The notes beneath the pieces are model-generated. The model saw only the letters and a program-made list of their open reading frames with translations, was not told where the DNA came from and did no database searches. The position numbers and the translations under genes are program-made. A DNA stretch of 64,000 nt from Chionoecetes opilio (Eukaryota > Arthropoda > Malacostraca > Decapoda > Majidae): contig JACEEZ010005948.1 of the NCBI GenBank assembly GCA_016584305.1, positions 81,616 through 145,615 on the forward strand, in the 5' to 3' direction. Shown piece by piece: positions 45,210 to 56,587 of the stretch. How positions within the stretch are numbered: the stretch's first letter is position 1; each line of letters starts with the position of its first letter.

Positions 45210-46050
45210 TGTGGGAATTTATGTCACATACATATTTAATATGAGGGTTCTTTACCTAATCAATCAAACCCATGTCTATCTCCCGACACATTACCCCAGC
45301 TAATCAACTAACTAGGATACTTATCGGTGGATAGTGGGTTGAAATGGGCTGTAGGTTATCATCAACACTGCATGGTCTTGTGATCCGATGTGGTCGCCGG
45401 GATCGAGGCCGCCCGTGAATGACAAGAGCGGAGGTGGAGGCGTAATCGTGGTTGGCGTCAAGTGGTTATCACACCAAGTAACTTAACGACGCGGCGGATT
45501 GTTATCAGTGTTGTATTCTAACACGGTCCTATTGGTTTACACTTTATGTACAAATCTCTTCTTTATACAAGCACGTATATCAGTAAGAGATGTTATTAAG
45601 GCGAGGGTCTGGAGGGAACTTGCACTTGTAGACAAGCACGTATATTTAATGTTACTCCCTCGGATGTCTAGAGTGTACTGACCTTTCCAAGGTGGGCGGC
45701 TGCGATCGCCGCACCAAAATTACACGTGTCACCTTTTAGGTAGGCGGCAGGTGTACCACCTGAATTGGTGCAAATTCAAATGACGGCGACCAATAGCCAG
45801 TCGCTGGTCAAGGTGCTAATTATAAGGTGCAAATGCTTAATATTACTGGGAATGTTCAATTATTCTATCCGAGTATTTATCATTTACTTAAATTACCTTA
45901 ATTATTACCCATTACCATTATAATTATATATACATCCCTATACGCACTCCCCCTATGACGAGCGGAAAATACCTCACTCACTAGGGGGGGGGGGAAACAA
46001 AACCACCACTCTACCAATTATGAGAGGGTGGTTGGTGGATAATTTCCACA
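45210..46050. mobile_element. solo LTR with 5-bp TSD
   Basis: The segment starts TGTGGGAATTTATG and ends AATTTCCACA (TG...CA with short inverted ends). CAAGG is duplicated at 45205-45209 and 46051-46055, and the equivalent site in copy 1 (near 6665, ACCAAGGTATG) is unoccupied. 841 bp, no coding frame. A 5-bp TSD fits Gypsy or BEL/Pao. Confidence 0.85.
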
Positions 46051-47934
46051 CAAGGTATGTAAAACTTTCCAAGATCTCAATATCCTCGCTGCACGCATGA
46101 ACAGACTACTGTTTTATCTAGTAAGCCTCCAAACACCTGGACCTTGGTCTTGAGCCAGTAGACCTCAAGTCCCAAAGGCTTTGCCTCCTTGTGCAGCACC
46201 TCGAGAGCCATCACCAGGACCTCCAGTGACTCAGCAAAGATTACTGCATCATCGGCAAAAACAAGATCAGTGATCTTGGTGTTGCTGGGGGATGCTCCAC
46301 ACTCACTTTGATCTACAACTTTGCCCTATACCCAGTCCATACAAGTGTTGAAAAGTGATGGGGCAAGGAAGCACCCTTGCCTCACTCCTGTATTCAGAGG
46401 AAAAAAGCTGGATACACCTCCCCCACACTTCACAGCATCTCGGTCCCAGAGTACAGGCCAGTCATCAAACCAATAGTCCTAGAAGGAATCCTGTTTAGGC
46501 ACAGATCTCCGAGGGACTCACGATGCACTGAGTCAAACGCCTTCTTGAGATCAACATAGGCTGCAAGCATCCCCTGTCGAAACTCACGTCGGCGTTCCAC
46601 CAGGACACGAAGCACGAGGATATGGTCCGTTGTTGTCTTACCAGGCGTGAACCCAGACTGCTGAGGTGTGTGATGCTTCAGCAGATTAATGCAGATCCGT
46701 GTCAGCAATAGATGGGCAAGCACCTTGCCTGGCACGCTGAGCAGTGTAATACCGCAGTAATTGTTGCAGTCCTGATGGTCCCCTTTCCCTTTCCAGATAG
46801 GGATGAGCAACCCCCTTTTCCAGTCAGGAGGAATGGTACCTGATTGCTACACGTCAGTCAGGACAACATGCAACCTGCGGATCATGGCCTCACCCCCAGC
46901 TTTGAAGAGCTTCGCAGTGATGTAACAAACACCAGCTGCCTTTCCACCCCTCTACTTTGTTACAGCGTCTCTGATTTCGTCAAGAGAGGGTGCGGTTTCG
47001 TCAATGGGAGGATCGGCATCCACTGCCCGTAATCAGGGGCGGATTGGCCATAGGGCAGACCGGGCTGTGTCCCGGTAGGCTGGAGGGTCTGAGGCCGGTC
47101 TGAGTCCAGGCCTGGTCGGTCCTCTGTAGCTCAGTATGATACGGTTGTGAGAGAAGTTTATGCCTGGAGACCGTATGCCTCGTCTGACTTCAGCCCAAAG
47201 AAGAGGCTATAACCCAGGAAGGAGACCAACAGTCTGCGGGTTCCGTGACCCGTCACGTTCAGAAGCTTGAGGCTTGAGGGGTTCAGGCTGCCGCACAGCT
47301 TCCTGCAGATGTACAAGTATCAATAGCTCTATCAAAGGCTCGGCCACCACATTCATTTATGTCTTGCTGATCCCAACTCGAAATGAGAAAAAGGATTAAC
47401 AAACATTCGAGTAAGCTGTTCTATTGTTGTCACTGTAACAGACATTCGAGTGTCAGGTTTGATAACCTGCTATTATGTTTAGTGTAATAATTAATGATTA
47501 TGTAAAGCTGCTGAAGTATCTATTGTATATCAGAGTCCGCTTATAGTTGTCCAAATTTCTGCAGATCACATGAAAAAGAAGCTTCAGAACATGTCATTGA
47601 TACAATTACTAGCATTTTTCCCTGCATTGTGTAAGAGTCACAAAATATTATAGTAAAAAAAGGGTAGGCCTACTATGGTGACCCAAGGCATCTTTGTAAC
47701 TTTTACAAGGGGGAGCAAAGATACATAGGTAGCTACTCCTACTTCCACCATCATAACAATCACAAATCCTTCAGAGATTACAGTCCCAGGTTATAGGCCT
47801 GACCTAGGGGGAGGGGTAAATAATCTGAATACCCCCTTCCCATGCTGACGCCCATGATGGTGACGGATGTGTTGGGTTGTTGACAGGGATGACGGTGATC
47901 TGTAGCCTACATAGTAACGTAATAATGGAAGCGT

Positions 47935-48072
47935 CATGGCTGGAAGTGACTTAAACATGCCGAGAGTGTTTCGCAGAGCCACAAAATCCCCTTGAGCACT
48001 ACCTGCTCCACTGTCCAGCATCCCACTCTCTTCGCCATCTGATCCCTGCCTCCCCAGAGCCGGATTATGTAT
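47935..48072 (+). mobile_element. LINE C-terminal zinc-knuckle fragment
   Basis: The + strand reads NPLEHYLLHCPASHSLRHLI, resembling the C-terminal Cys/His motif after the RT domain of Jockey/R1-type LINEs (EHxLLxCP). Very short and without a start or the partner cysteines. Confidence 0.4.
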
Positions 48073-48957
48073 GTAATATGTCAAGGGCAACAGCAAAAGT
48101 TTCACCAAAACCTCTGAAGGAGGGTGACCAAGATTCAGTTAGAAAAGCTATAGAAGATCGCCAGCAGATCGCCCTTTACGGAAACCGTACTGACTATCAG
48201 ATTGAAGATTGTGAGCAGATAGATGCTTAAGAATCTTATTAATTAAGTATAGATTCAAAAACTTTAGAAAGGCAGGAAGTCAAAGCTATAAAATGGTAGT
48301 TAGAAGGATTAGAACGGTCACCCTTCTTAGGGACAGGTTAAATGTGAGCAAATTTCCAGCAAGAAGGAAGGTGGAAATAGATAGACAAGGACAGAAAAGT
48401 TTGACCAGGCAGGGTGCAAGCACAGAAGCACAGTTTTTGAGAACAATAGGAAGGATTCCGTCAGGACCGTGAGCCTTCCAAAGATCTAGGCCAGAAAGGG
48501 CAAAGAAAACATCATCACGAAGGATGTTAATAACATAGTCAGATGATGGAGGAGGAGGAGGAATTCATCAATAAGAGTGGAATTTTTAGCAAACTTTTGA
48601 GCACAAAGTTCAGATTTAGAAATAAATGAGACAGCTGTGGAGCCATCCGGGAGAAGCATAGGAGGGAAAGATGAAGAAGAAACAAATTGTTAGAGATGTT
48701 TTTACCTAGATGCCAGAAGTCACGAGATGAGTTCAGAACATTTTTGACATTTTCTATGAATGAAGGAGTATTTGGTAAGTTGAAGAAAATATTTGGCATG
48801 ATTACGGGCAGAAATGTAGAGGGCATGAGTTTCAGGTGATGGATGGTCTATGAGCCGCCTCTCTATCTTATACAGCATGAGAACAAGCAGAGTTAAACCA
48901 AAGTTGACAGGCTTGTTGTTTTCTTGTTTGTTTTGTTTAGAGGATAATGCCTCAGAG

Positions 48958-49187
48958 CCATAGTGATCTACCGCTGCTGCATATTAGTGTTGGCCGAAGC
49001 CACCACCCCGGGGGGGGAGGTTACAAACCCCCGGCTGGCACCCGGTACCCATTCACTGCTGGGTGGACAGGGGCTAGGGATTTAAGAAAGACCACCCATC
49101 TATCTTTCGCTCCGCCCGGGGATCGAACCCGGGACTTCTCGGTTGTAAGCCGAGCGTGCTAACCACTACACTACAGAGTTCCCTCTT
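48958..49187 (-). mobile_element. tRNA-Val-derived SINE
   Basis: On the minus strand the head reads TAGTGTAGTGGTTAGCACGC (A-box), anticodon arm CTCGGCTTACAACCGAG (anticodon TAC) and CCCGGGTTCGATCCCCGGGC (B-box with T-arm). The body has GTCCACCCAGCAGTGAATGG and GGTGGTGGCTTCGGCCAACA. The tRNA part is well kept, but the body and repeated occurrence show it is a SINE. Confidence 0.85.
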
Positions 49188-49543
49188 AGCTTAGGATTAG
49201 AGAAAGTGTGTAGAATGTATGCCTCCATGCCAGGGACAATGACCTCAGCTATGTGATCTGCACAAAGAGATGGGTCTCTGACATGGAGGCAATAATCATT
49301 TCAGAGTCTTAGGTCCTCCCACTTAGCTGAGTTGAAATGCCAGAAGCACCTCTGCTTAGGTGGGTCCCAGGGTAGCACTGGAGCGATAGGACAAGTTACA
49401 GAAATATGATTGTGATAGGAGGAACCCAACGGAGAGAATAGTTTCACAGAGTAAGCAGAAGGGTTAGTACATACAGTAAAACCCTTATAACTCGGCACTG
49501 TATAACTCGGAATTTGATATAACTCGGCATGGCAAAGACTAAT

Positions 49544-49576
<33 letters not shown>

Positions 49577-49623
49577 ACACCCCCACACACACACCCACCC
49601 ACCCACCCACCCACCCACCCACA

Positions 49624-49661
<38 letters not shown>

Positions 49662-49667
49662 TGCCCA

Positions 49668-49985
49668 TAGCACATGTAGGCAGTGAGCTCCAGGGGTGGA
49701 ATGATAGGCCCTGGAGCTCACTCGAGGGCTGTGATGGTTGGCCCTCGCCCGTGGTGGCGCAGGCAGGATTGTTATAGTGACGCCTGTGATTAGAGGCTCA
49801 TGCCGCCCCGTGTCCTCCCATGCACTCACAGTCGAAGGTAGAGTTAATGGACAGGGCATGTGGGTGTTCTTAGGCCACTCGACGGTGCAAAAAGATTTCA
49901 AGTGGATTTATGGGTCTCACTCGGGATCGAACTCGGGTCTTCGAGAACGCCACTCGGTGACGCTAACCACTCTGCTACCGCCTCA
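49668..49985 (-). mobile_element. tRNA-derived SINE carried by the Tigger-like element
   Basis: The minus-strand head GGTGAGGCGGTAGCAGAGTG ... CCCGAGTTCGATCCCGAGT is followed by the same body as at 24019, here without the hAT MITE. Confidence 0.8.
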
Positions 49986-50666
49986 CCTAAACTGCATCTC
50001 ATGGTTTTCACTCGGCATATCATGCCCTCACAACCTCTTCTGTGAACATGTAAACAGAAAGTTGGCAAAAAATAATGTATCTCGGCATATTGATGTTATA
50101 ACTGCATCTCTTCGCTTACACTCTGCATATCGTCAGTCGCATAAAGTCGTATTTTTGTCCTTTTGATCTTTTCCTGCAAGCTCAGGCTCTTCAATTTCAT
50201 TCCCTTCCTGCTGGAGACACCCTTGCGTGATGGAGCTGACATCTTGAAATACAGTACTGTATGATGTAATCCCAAAACACGTAAAATAGGTGGCAAATTA
50301 AGCAAAGATCGGGAACCAGTGCGTAGGCTGAGCCGTGTTTTTGTCGTCCAAGCACCGTCTTGGATTACGAAACCCAATCCAATAACACTTGCTGAAATGT
50401 GTGTTATACTACTCTGTGATATTGTTTGCAATGTTTTGCATTGATTATTATTTCGGCTCCTACCAAGCTTGTTGTGTTTTTGAAGCAGAAACCAATCCTT
50501 TTTCAATTTCGACAAAAAACGGAATTCGTATCCAAGACGGTGCTTTGACGACATAAACACGGCTCAGCAGCAGCTGACAGCCTACACGCTGGTTCCCGAC
50601 CTTTGCTTTACTTTGCCACCTATTTTACGTGTTTTGGGATTACATCATACAGTACTGTATATCAAG

Positions 50667-50835
50667 ATGTCAGCTCCATCACGCAAGAGTGTCTCCAGCA
50701 GGAAGGGAATGAAATTGAAGAGCCTGAGCCTGCAGGAAAAGGTGAAAGTGCTGGCAAGGATGGATGCAGGTGCGTCCATGTGTGCTATTTGTGCTGAGTT
50801 TGATATCAAATCCAGCACATTCTACCCGTTCATTG
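50667..50835 (+). pseudogene. truncated Tigger/pogo transposase N-terminus
   Basis: MSAPSRKSVSSRKGMKLKSL, LQEKVKVLARMDAGASMCAI, FDIKSSTFYPFIGK, then low-complexity T-run. It is the CENP-B/pogo DNA-binding HTH without a catalytic domain. A possible donor (GGTAAG, 50836) follows GK, so in the parental transposase this may be a first exon. Confidence 0.75.
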
Positions 50836-51710
50836 GTAAGTGTAGTTTTTATGCTTTTACAGTACTGTATTTCCTTTTTTTTTTTTTTTTTTTTTTATTA
50901 TATAACCCATATCAGAGGACATTGAATAACTCGGCACATTGAATAACTCGGCAAGGGCCAGAGCCCCTATCGTGCCGAGTTATAAGGGTTTTACTGTAGT
51001 TAGGGATGGGTCAAGTATTTTGGGCGTGTCTCCAAGGCGGTCAGGAATACGGGTAGGGTGCTGCACCAGCTGCTCTAGGTCTTGGAGTATAGAACAATTG
51101 TAGGCTTGTACACCAAGCTGGTCAGTGAAAGAAGATGATAGCCAAAGCTGGTGGTGAACATTGAAATCGCCAAGTAACAACTAATTAATGATAAGACTTA
51201 TCATAATGTAAATTTCAAAATGAGTGATTATATTGATGGGAAGTATGAGAAATGTGCATGTTTATAGTCAAGTGGATTGTATGGTGGAATGATCAGCAGC
51301 TGTGTTCATGCCCAGTCCAGTTCGCTGGTTAGTATTGTAATGTTTTGTAAAATGGTCCGTGAATGACTGGGTTTCTCGTGAATCTTATTCGAGACTTATT
51401 GCTTCAATAGCTTTTCAGACTGTGAAAACGCACTTTCATACAAGAACTATGGAAACAAATATACAAGTGTGGTATATATGATATATTTTTTGGTTTGAAT
51501 ACTGTTTATTCAACATTTTTCTTTTTACCTGGTTGAGATGGAATCAATGTAATATTTTTTTATTCAGGGGTACTAATTTTTTTTCATGACAGAAGTTTGC
51601 AAGATAGGGCCGGTAGGTGTTTGTCCCGGGCTGGTTTAGGGTACCCAATCCGCCCCTGCCCGTAATCCAGTGGTGTGAAACTGCCCAATTGGAGGGTCCA
51701 CCGTGAACAA

Positions 51711-52038
51711 TTATTACAGTGAATTATTACAATTCAATTATCCCACTTATACCAGAGATTGTAAATAATTAAAAAAAATTCATACAATTGGATTTCTGTC
51801 CAACAATTCGGGTGTCACACAACACAAAACAAATTTCTGTTTTTTGTTTTCATGGAAAGTGACACTACTTCGACAAGAATCCTAACTCTCATCCTCTTCT
51901 CTAAAAGCTGCCTCCTAGGACACGCAGGGAATACGGAGACATGCCATCTATGCACATGATAAATTGTCATTGTTTTAGAAAGGAATTATTGCAGAAGAAA
52001 TAATACATTTTGAATATTTTCAATTGTATACTTTTCAG
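51711..52038 (+). other. intron end before the last CEP120 exon
   Basis: AT-rich, no repeat recognised; presumably the polypyrimidine and branch region for the acceptor at 52037-52038. Confidence 0.4.
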
Positions 52039-52369
52039 AGTGGGAATTGAAAAGCCAACCCCACAGCTGCATCAGCCCAAGATGTCCATCCAGTACAAAG
52101 AAATGCAAACTGACAGAAGACATCTGAGAGGTCTTCCTCAGCCTAAGGTACCGGAAGATGAGGGGAGGAATGACAGGGTTGCAGAAAAATTCACAGACCC
52201 CAAGAAGTTTGTGAAAGACCTCCTTAATGAGAGGAAGGGACTCAGAGATATGGTTGCTAAGAGAAAGAGGATGGAAGAAGAGAATGAATCAGCGCAGGAT
52301 GATGTTATTCGGGTGCCTCCCCCTAGTGTTGTGATGAATAATATCATACATTCCTTGGTAGACAGGTAA
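52039..52369 (+). CDS. Cep120: CEP120 last visible exon (C-terminus)
   Basis: The acceptor cttttcag ends at 52038. The first base completes the Arg codon left open at 40626, and the frame is open to TAA at 52367-52369. It holds KFVKDLLNERKGLRDMVAKR, resembling the terminal human element YLTRLIEERDTLM, and ends NNIIHSLVDR (human ISELDRQI). The stop overlaps a possible donor (acag|gtaatt at 52366), so one more small exon cannot be excluded. The preceding intron is 11.4 kb. Confidence 0.8.
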
Positions 52370-53795
52370 TTAAGACAACAGCATGTACAAACTGAGGAGT
52401 GTGGTGATTTTGGATGTTTATATTTTGTGTTGCACATGTCATCTCCATCTTGTGTATATTCTGTAATCTTGTCAAACTAATGAATTGTTTAGATCCAGTG
52501 TAGAATGGTTGAAAATGAGAACAACCATTCAAGGCAAGTGACATGGTTCCAACAATGTGGCATTTATTTGTTGTTGTAGTGAAAATACATTCTACTCTAC
52601 CTTGTGACTGGTGTAGTCTTTTTTGATTAAATGTATATAAATACTTTGGACCATTTGTAACAAGTAATGTCTGCCTTCTATAGCCATTGCACACTGAAGT
52701 TTGTAAAGTTTTTACTCATGCTTTATTTTTGCACAACAAAATGTAAGGTATATGGTAAGATGGTCATTTCATTCAAATCTGGTAAAATTGTTTTATACTT
52801 GATATTTTTTTGTGAAAATACATTATTCAACCTTATGGGAATTCCTTTAAGATTGCCAGGTAACACATGAATAGTTGTTTGTTCCCTGTTAGTTAGGTTG
52901 TCATCTTTCAACACCCATCATAGTCTTTCTTTATTCTTTCCCTTCAAGTAATGTCAAGCCTGAGGATCCTATCACTCGTGTCAACTTCTTAATACACTTA
53001 CCTGTAATGAGGAGCGGAGTGAGTGTGGTGGACTTCCTTTATGGAAACTGTTGGCACTTGGCATGAACTTACCTATGGGTTTAAATGCAACTAGTTGTGG
53101 AGTCTTGGAGTGACTGGAATGGTGCAGCTGTCTAATGTGGGTGATCAGAGTGTGTTATTCTTCTCTGTGAAATCCTTACCTTCATTTGCTGCCTCGGGTT
53201 GAGGCTGCTGTGGACAATGGCACCCTTGGGAACTTATTTACACTAAACTCTTGTTATATACTGATTGACAAGTCCTGTTATTAGCCAACGGTGAAAGTTT
53301 GTTGGTATTAGATTGAGGATAACATTGTGCGAGCAGTTCACTATTAAGCATCGACTGTTTGAGGACGAGGCTTGCCGCAAACCCTTGCTTCATGAAATAT
53401 TTTTATTTTTATTTTTAGTCTTAACAATGTTCAGTTTGAACAATCCTGAAATGTTCATTTGCTACCTCTAGTCACTTGCTTACCCATGTCAATTTTGAAA
53501 CAATTTAAGGATGATGAAGACTGTCCAGTGTAGTTTTTGTGTAAACACAAGTAGACTGAATATTATGAATGAAATGTGATTGGGGAAAGTACCCTCTTCC
53601 TTGCACTCACAAGCCCTCTGTGTTGGGCTAGTTTCTGGAGAAGTAGTCTAGCTTGCTTTGTTTCATTGTTTTACCACCATCAGACATGGTAATTTTTGTT
53701 GCAAGCAGAAAATTGTCACTCAAAGCATAGGCAAAGAATAGATTTATGAACGTTTTTGTCCTTCAACTATATTTCTTTTTGTTAAATTTAGGAAC
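52370..53795 (+). other. CEP120 3' UTR / intergenic sequence
   Basis: No coding region or recognisable repeat is seen. The sequence is AT-rich with frequent stops in all frames. It probably includes the CEP120 3' UTR and then the spacer before the MITE at 53800. Confidence 0.4.
52626..52631 (+). promoter_or_regulatory. possible poly(A) signal ATTAAA for CEP120
   Basis: ATTAAA lies 257 bases after the CEP120 stop, in AT-rich sequence without a repeat signature. It is the common variant of AATAAA. No downstream GU-rich element was tested, so this is only a plausible cleavage signal. Confidence 0.3.
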
Positions 53796-53799
53796 TTAA

Positions 53800-53994
53800 G
53801 CCCCGTACACACCACCACTCACCACGGTCGGCGCTTTCCGTCGGTGCTTGCCGACGAGCAATGCCGTTGCCAGAGTTGTGTGCATACAATTACATTTTGC
53901 TCGTCGGCATCCTGTCCACACTGCCACTTGTGAGTGACGAACACTCGATCGACGGAAAGCGCCGACGGTAGTGAGTGGTAGTGTGTACGGGGCT
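53800..53994. mobile_element. short MITE (195 bp) with GCCCCGTACACAC ends
   Basis: The ends GCCCCGTACACACCACCACT and (inverted) GCCCCGTACACACTACCACT lie beside TTA (53796-53798 and 53995-53997). CGTCGGTGCTTGCCGACGAG makes an internal palindrome. A sibling is split at 33655-37245. TTA target and G-rich ends suggest PIF/Harbinger, but this is not certain. Confidence 0.75.
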
Positions 53995-54504
53995 TACACT
54001 TCGTGTAGGTTCCTGTTATTACTGTAGGTGATTCCTGTTAGCCTTGTGGTGCAAATGCAACCACCAAGATGCATCACTCCATTTTTGTAAGATTCTCCAT
54101 AAATCTGGGTGGCATTTGGTAGCACTAGTGGCAGTGTGTTGGACTCACACTTATTTAGTTTGATCCCATGGTTTGGCGTTACCTTGTTGGGATGGTGGGG
54201 GGAGAAAGTGCTCTCTTTGACTAATAGCAAGGCTAGACAGTCCTCTTGTAGGCCTAGCTCATTGGATTTCTTGGAAGAACCCTTTTCATTTAGCTTGGAG
54301 TACGTCTTTGAGGCAAGCATTCTTGCTATTCACATTGAAGGAAGAAATGAAATACTTAAGTACTGTCCTGAGTAGTAGTATTTACTTAGTTGTATGAAAA
54401 CATGATTTAGCATAGAAACCTCCATAAAAAAAGTTAACTCCAAAATGTATCAAAATTCCTGAAAAAGCACAACATGGAGTGTCAAGGCCCTATATTACTT
54501 GTAC

Positions 54505-54510
54505 TTTATT
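54505..54510 (-). promoter_or_regulatory. poly(A) signal AATAAA of the IPMK-like gene
   Basis: TTTATT on the + strand reads AATAAA on the minus strand, about 220 bases after the stop codon of the kinase exon. Spacing and orientation are right for its 3' UTR. Confidence 0.5.
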
Positions 54511-54730
54511 CAGCATCACATGCTGAGAAAAAATTCCTCTTGTATCAAAATAGTGTCATTCCTGAGTAATTTGTCTTTTAAATATCTGGAAGCAATCGTC
54601 ACTTACAACAGCATGCAACATTATTCATTTGTAGGATGAAAAACAAGGTGTTAAAAGTTTTGTTTTCTGCCTCACTGTCTTACGGAATGTGCACAGCCAC
54701 TCGACTTTCAAGGTAGTCAATAGCCTCTAT

Positions 54731-55077
54731 TCACAAATTTTCGTTGTCTTTATTACTTATGTACTTAATAAGATTTTCCAATCCAGATATATAATTTTCA
54801 TCTCTGTCACTAAAGGAATGTAGCACATGTGCAAAATCAATCATTTTCACTATAGCATTGGGCCACACCTCCCTAGCCACCACAGCTTTGCCGTCCATAA
54901 CATCCGGAGGCACTGAGGCCAACTGTTCGGCATCATACACTATTAGGATGGAGCTCCCCCGGATTTTGTAGCTGCGCTGAGACAGAGTCCAGTGGTGGAT
55001 GTGTTGCAACTGGGACACTATGGAGTGCCGAAGGCAAGTAGCCACACACGTGGTGCTGCAGCAGAACTTATCCAGAC
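54731..55077 (-). CDS. inositol polyphosphate multikinase-like, C-terminal exon
   Basis: This is the last exon of an inositol phosphate kinase (IPK superfamily: IPMK, IP6K, IP3K), which phosphorylates soluble inositol phosphates. On the minus strand an acceptor (gatttag) precedes 55077, two bases complete an earlier codon, and the frame runs to TGA at 54731. It contains SSILIVYD, then VKMIDFAHV, then NYISGLENLIKYI. These are the SSLLhhY strand, the metal-binding hhhIDFA motif and the terminal GLxxLI helix of the family. FAHV favours IPMK over IP3K; IP6K remains possible. No other exon of this gene was found in the window, so the catalytic PxxxDxKxG exon must lie upstream, probably beyond position 64000. 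Confidence 0.72.
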
Positions 55078-56006
55078 CTAAATCAAAGAATCAGATTTTT
55101 AGAACGTAGAAGACTATAAATCTCGAGAATGAGCAAAATTATTCTTAATAAGTAAAGTTTAAGTTCATCATGAACAGATGACACTTCCAATGTGTAAAAT
55201 TGATCATTAACCCAAGAACTTTGTGTGACAGGAATCCCCATCCTTTGCTGTCCTACTAAAGCTATTATTTCCATTGAATAAGTATTGTGTCCAATGGTTG
55301 ATGGTAATCCTCTTTTTTTTTTTCTCTCTCTCTCTGAGAGGGGCAGAAAGCTATCCCCACTTGGCAGCTTTATTCAATTTATTATTTATTATTGTAATCA
55401 GGCTGGATAATCATAGGGATGGACGACCAACACAATTTTTTACTCGGGGAATGGCATGCACCTAACTCTCCTTTACTGTGGACACAACTTTTCACAACAG
55501 AATATTTTTGGAAGGTGAAGTTTTGGCAACATGTGGTTGCACATCCAAGTGATTTAAAAGGTGAAGTAATGTCAGTAGAGAGTGAACTGACCCCAAGACT
55601 TGGTAAAATCTGATGCCAGGTAATCGCTACTCATGTGTTCATGAGCATTTGAAATCTATCCTCTTCTCCTCTTCCCCACACTTTCCATCATGGGGCTGTC
55701 ATGTCCTCAGACATTAATTTGTCAGTTACAGTGAGTTGTTCCCAATCGTGGGTTAAAATCGAAGGTTTACAGGCAGCAAGTTACAGCGCTACTACTTATC
55801 CCAATGAAAGTGCTTCTGTTTGAAGCTTAATAAACAAACAACATTAATAGCGTAGATTTGCTGAGAAAGAGAGGAAGGTCTAATTTTTAATGTGTAATCT
55901 CATTACTGATCATGTCTGTAGCTGTATAATAAAATTTGTATTATCAACATTATCCAAATTTTTTGAGACAAATAAAACATGAATAGATTTTGAAATAACA
56001 GGAAAC

Positions 56007-56043
<37 letters not shown>

Positions 56044-56585
56044 AGGTGGGTGTGAGACAGAAAATGGTGACAAGTGAAGAAAAAATAACAAGATTGATAA
56101 AATAATTTGAAAACAATGAATTGTAACATTTTCATCATTATTGCCATTGACAGTACTCTGAGTATTATTATCATTATGGTCAACCATCCCACTCCCATCT
56201 TAGCATAGGTAGCTCTCTTGATGCTCATGTCTTTTTGTCCCCCTCGTTCCCCCTCTCCCAGGACCCATGGGTCTGGTAACGCTTACAGTCAACTAAGCTT
56301 TTATAATGTTAACACTACATGGCAGTTTGCTGCATCCACACATGGCTGCTACCAAAAATACACAAATCCATTCATAAGTATGCTGTAGACATGCTGCTTT
56401 GTGAGACTGCAAAAATGGTTGCACTGCATTACAAGAGTACACTGAATCATGTCTGGATATAGTGCAACTTGTATCTTTCAAGAAAAAATACTGTAAAGGC
56501 TCCCATCCCTCCTCTATATCAAGTATATAAACAGTGGCACCACTACTGTGCTATAAACTGAGTAGGCCATGGCCACACTTATAGC
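55078..56585 (-). other. intron upstream of the IPMK-like exon, with (AT)n
   Basis: No exon or element recognised. An (AT)n run lies at about 56011-56038 and a short TC run at 55322-55335. Confidence 0.4.
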
Positions 56586-56587
56586 TA

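Larger units (their letters stand above)
49474..50996. mobile_element. Tigger-like TA element, 'ACTCGG' family, copy 3 (inverted relative to copy 1)
   Basis: CAGTAAAACCCTTATAACTC and its inverse, with TA at 49472-49473 and 50997-50998; the LINE-c sequence resumes outside. It contains (CA)n at 49575-49657, the SINE (minus, 49668-49985) and head-to-head transposase starts (minus ATG 50242, plus ATG 50667). Confidence 0.9.
48075..51178 (-). mobile_element. LINE-c copy 2, in three pieces
   Basis: Pieces 48075-48905, 49191-49471 and 50999-51178 are collinear with 19260-20620 (RT, then endonuclease). A SINE (48958-49187) and a Tigger-like element (49474-50996) interrupt it. Minus-strand frames such as SRDFWHLGKNISNN and the [17 protein letters not shown] block are recognisable. 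Dead. Confidence 0.85.
47034..51658. mobile_element. hAT transposon (4.6 kb), 8-bp TSD, non-coding
   Basis: Ends CAGGGGCGGATTGG and, inverted, CAGGGGCGGATTGGGTACCC, with CCCGTAAT at 47026-47033 and 51659-51666. Removal joins the two halves of the RTE-like LINE exactly (…ACTGCCCGTAATCCAGTGG). No hAT transposase motif was found in 47041-47930 or 51180-51658; most of the interior is other insertions. Confidence 0.9.
44599..51710 (-). mobile_element. RTE-like LINE, copy 2, interrupted twice
   Basis: Pieces 44599-45204, 46051-47025 and 51667-51710 are collinear with 6055-7690. The 3' tail (AATC)n is at 44599. RT fragments include NNYCGITLLSVPGKV and YVDLKKAFDSVHRESL (46810-46430). It is more decayed than copy 1 and 5'-truncated. 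The solo LTR (45210-46050) and a hAT element (47034-51658) are inserted in it. Confidence 0.88.

Noticed and set aside
49301..49675. 124-residue frame on the minus strand
   Set aside because: It joins (CA)n, a MITE end and LINE-c sequence; purely chimeric.
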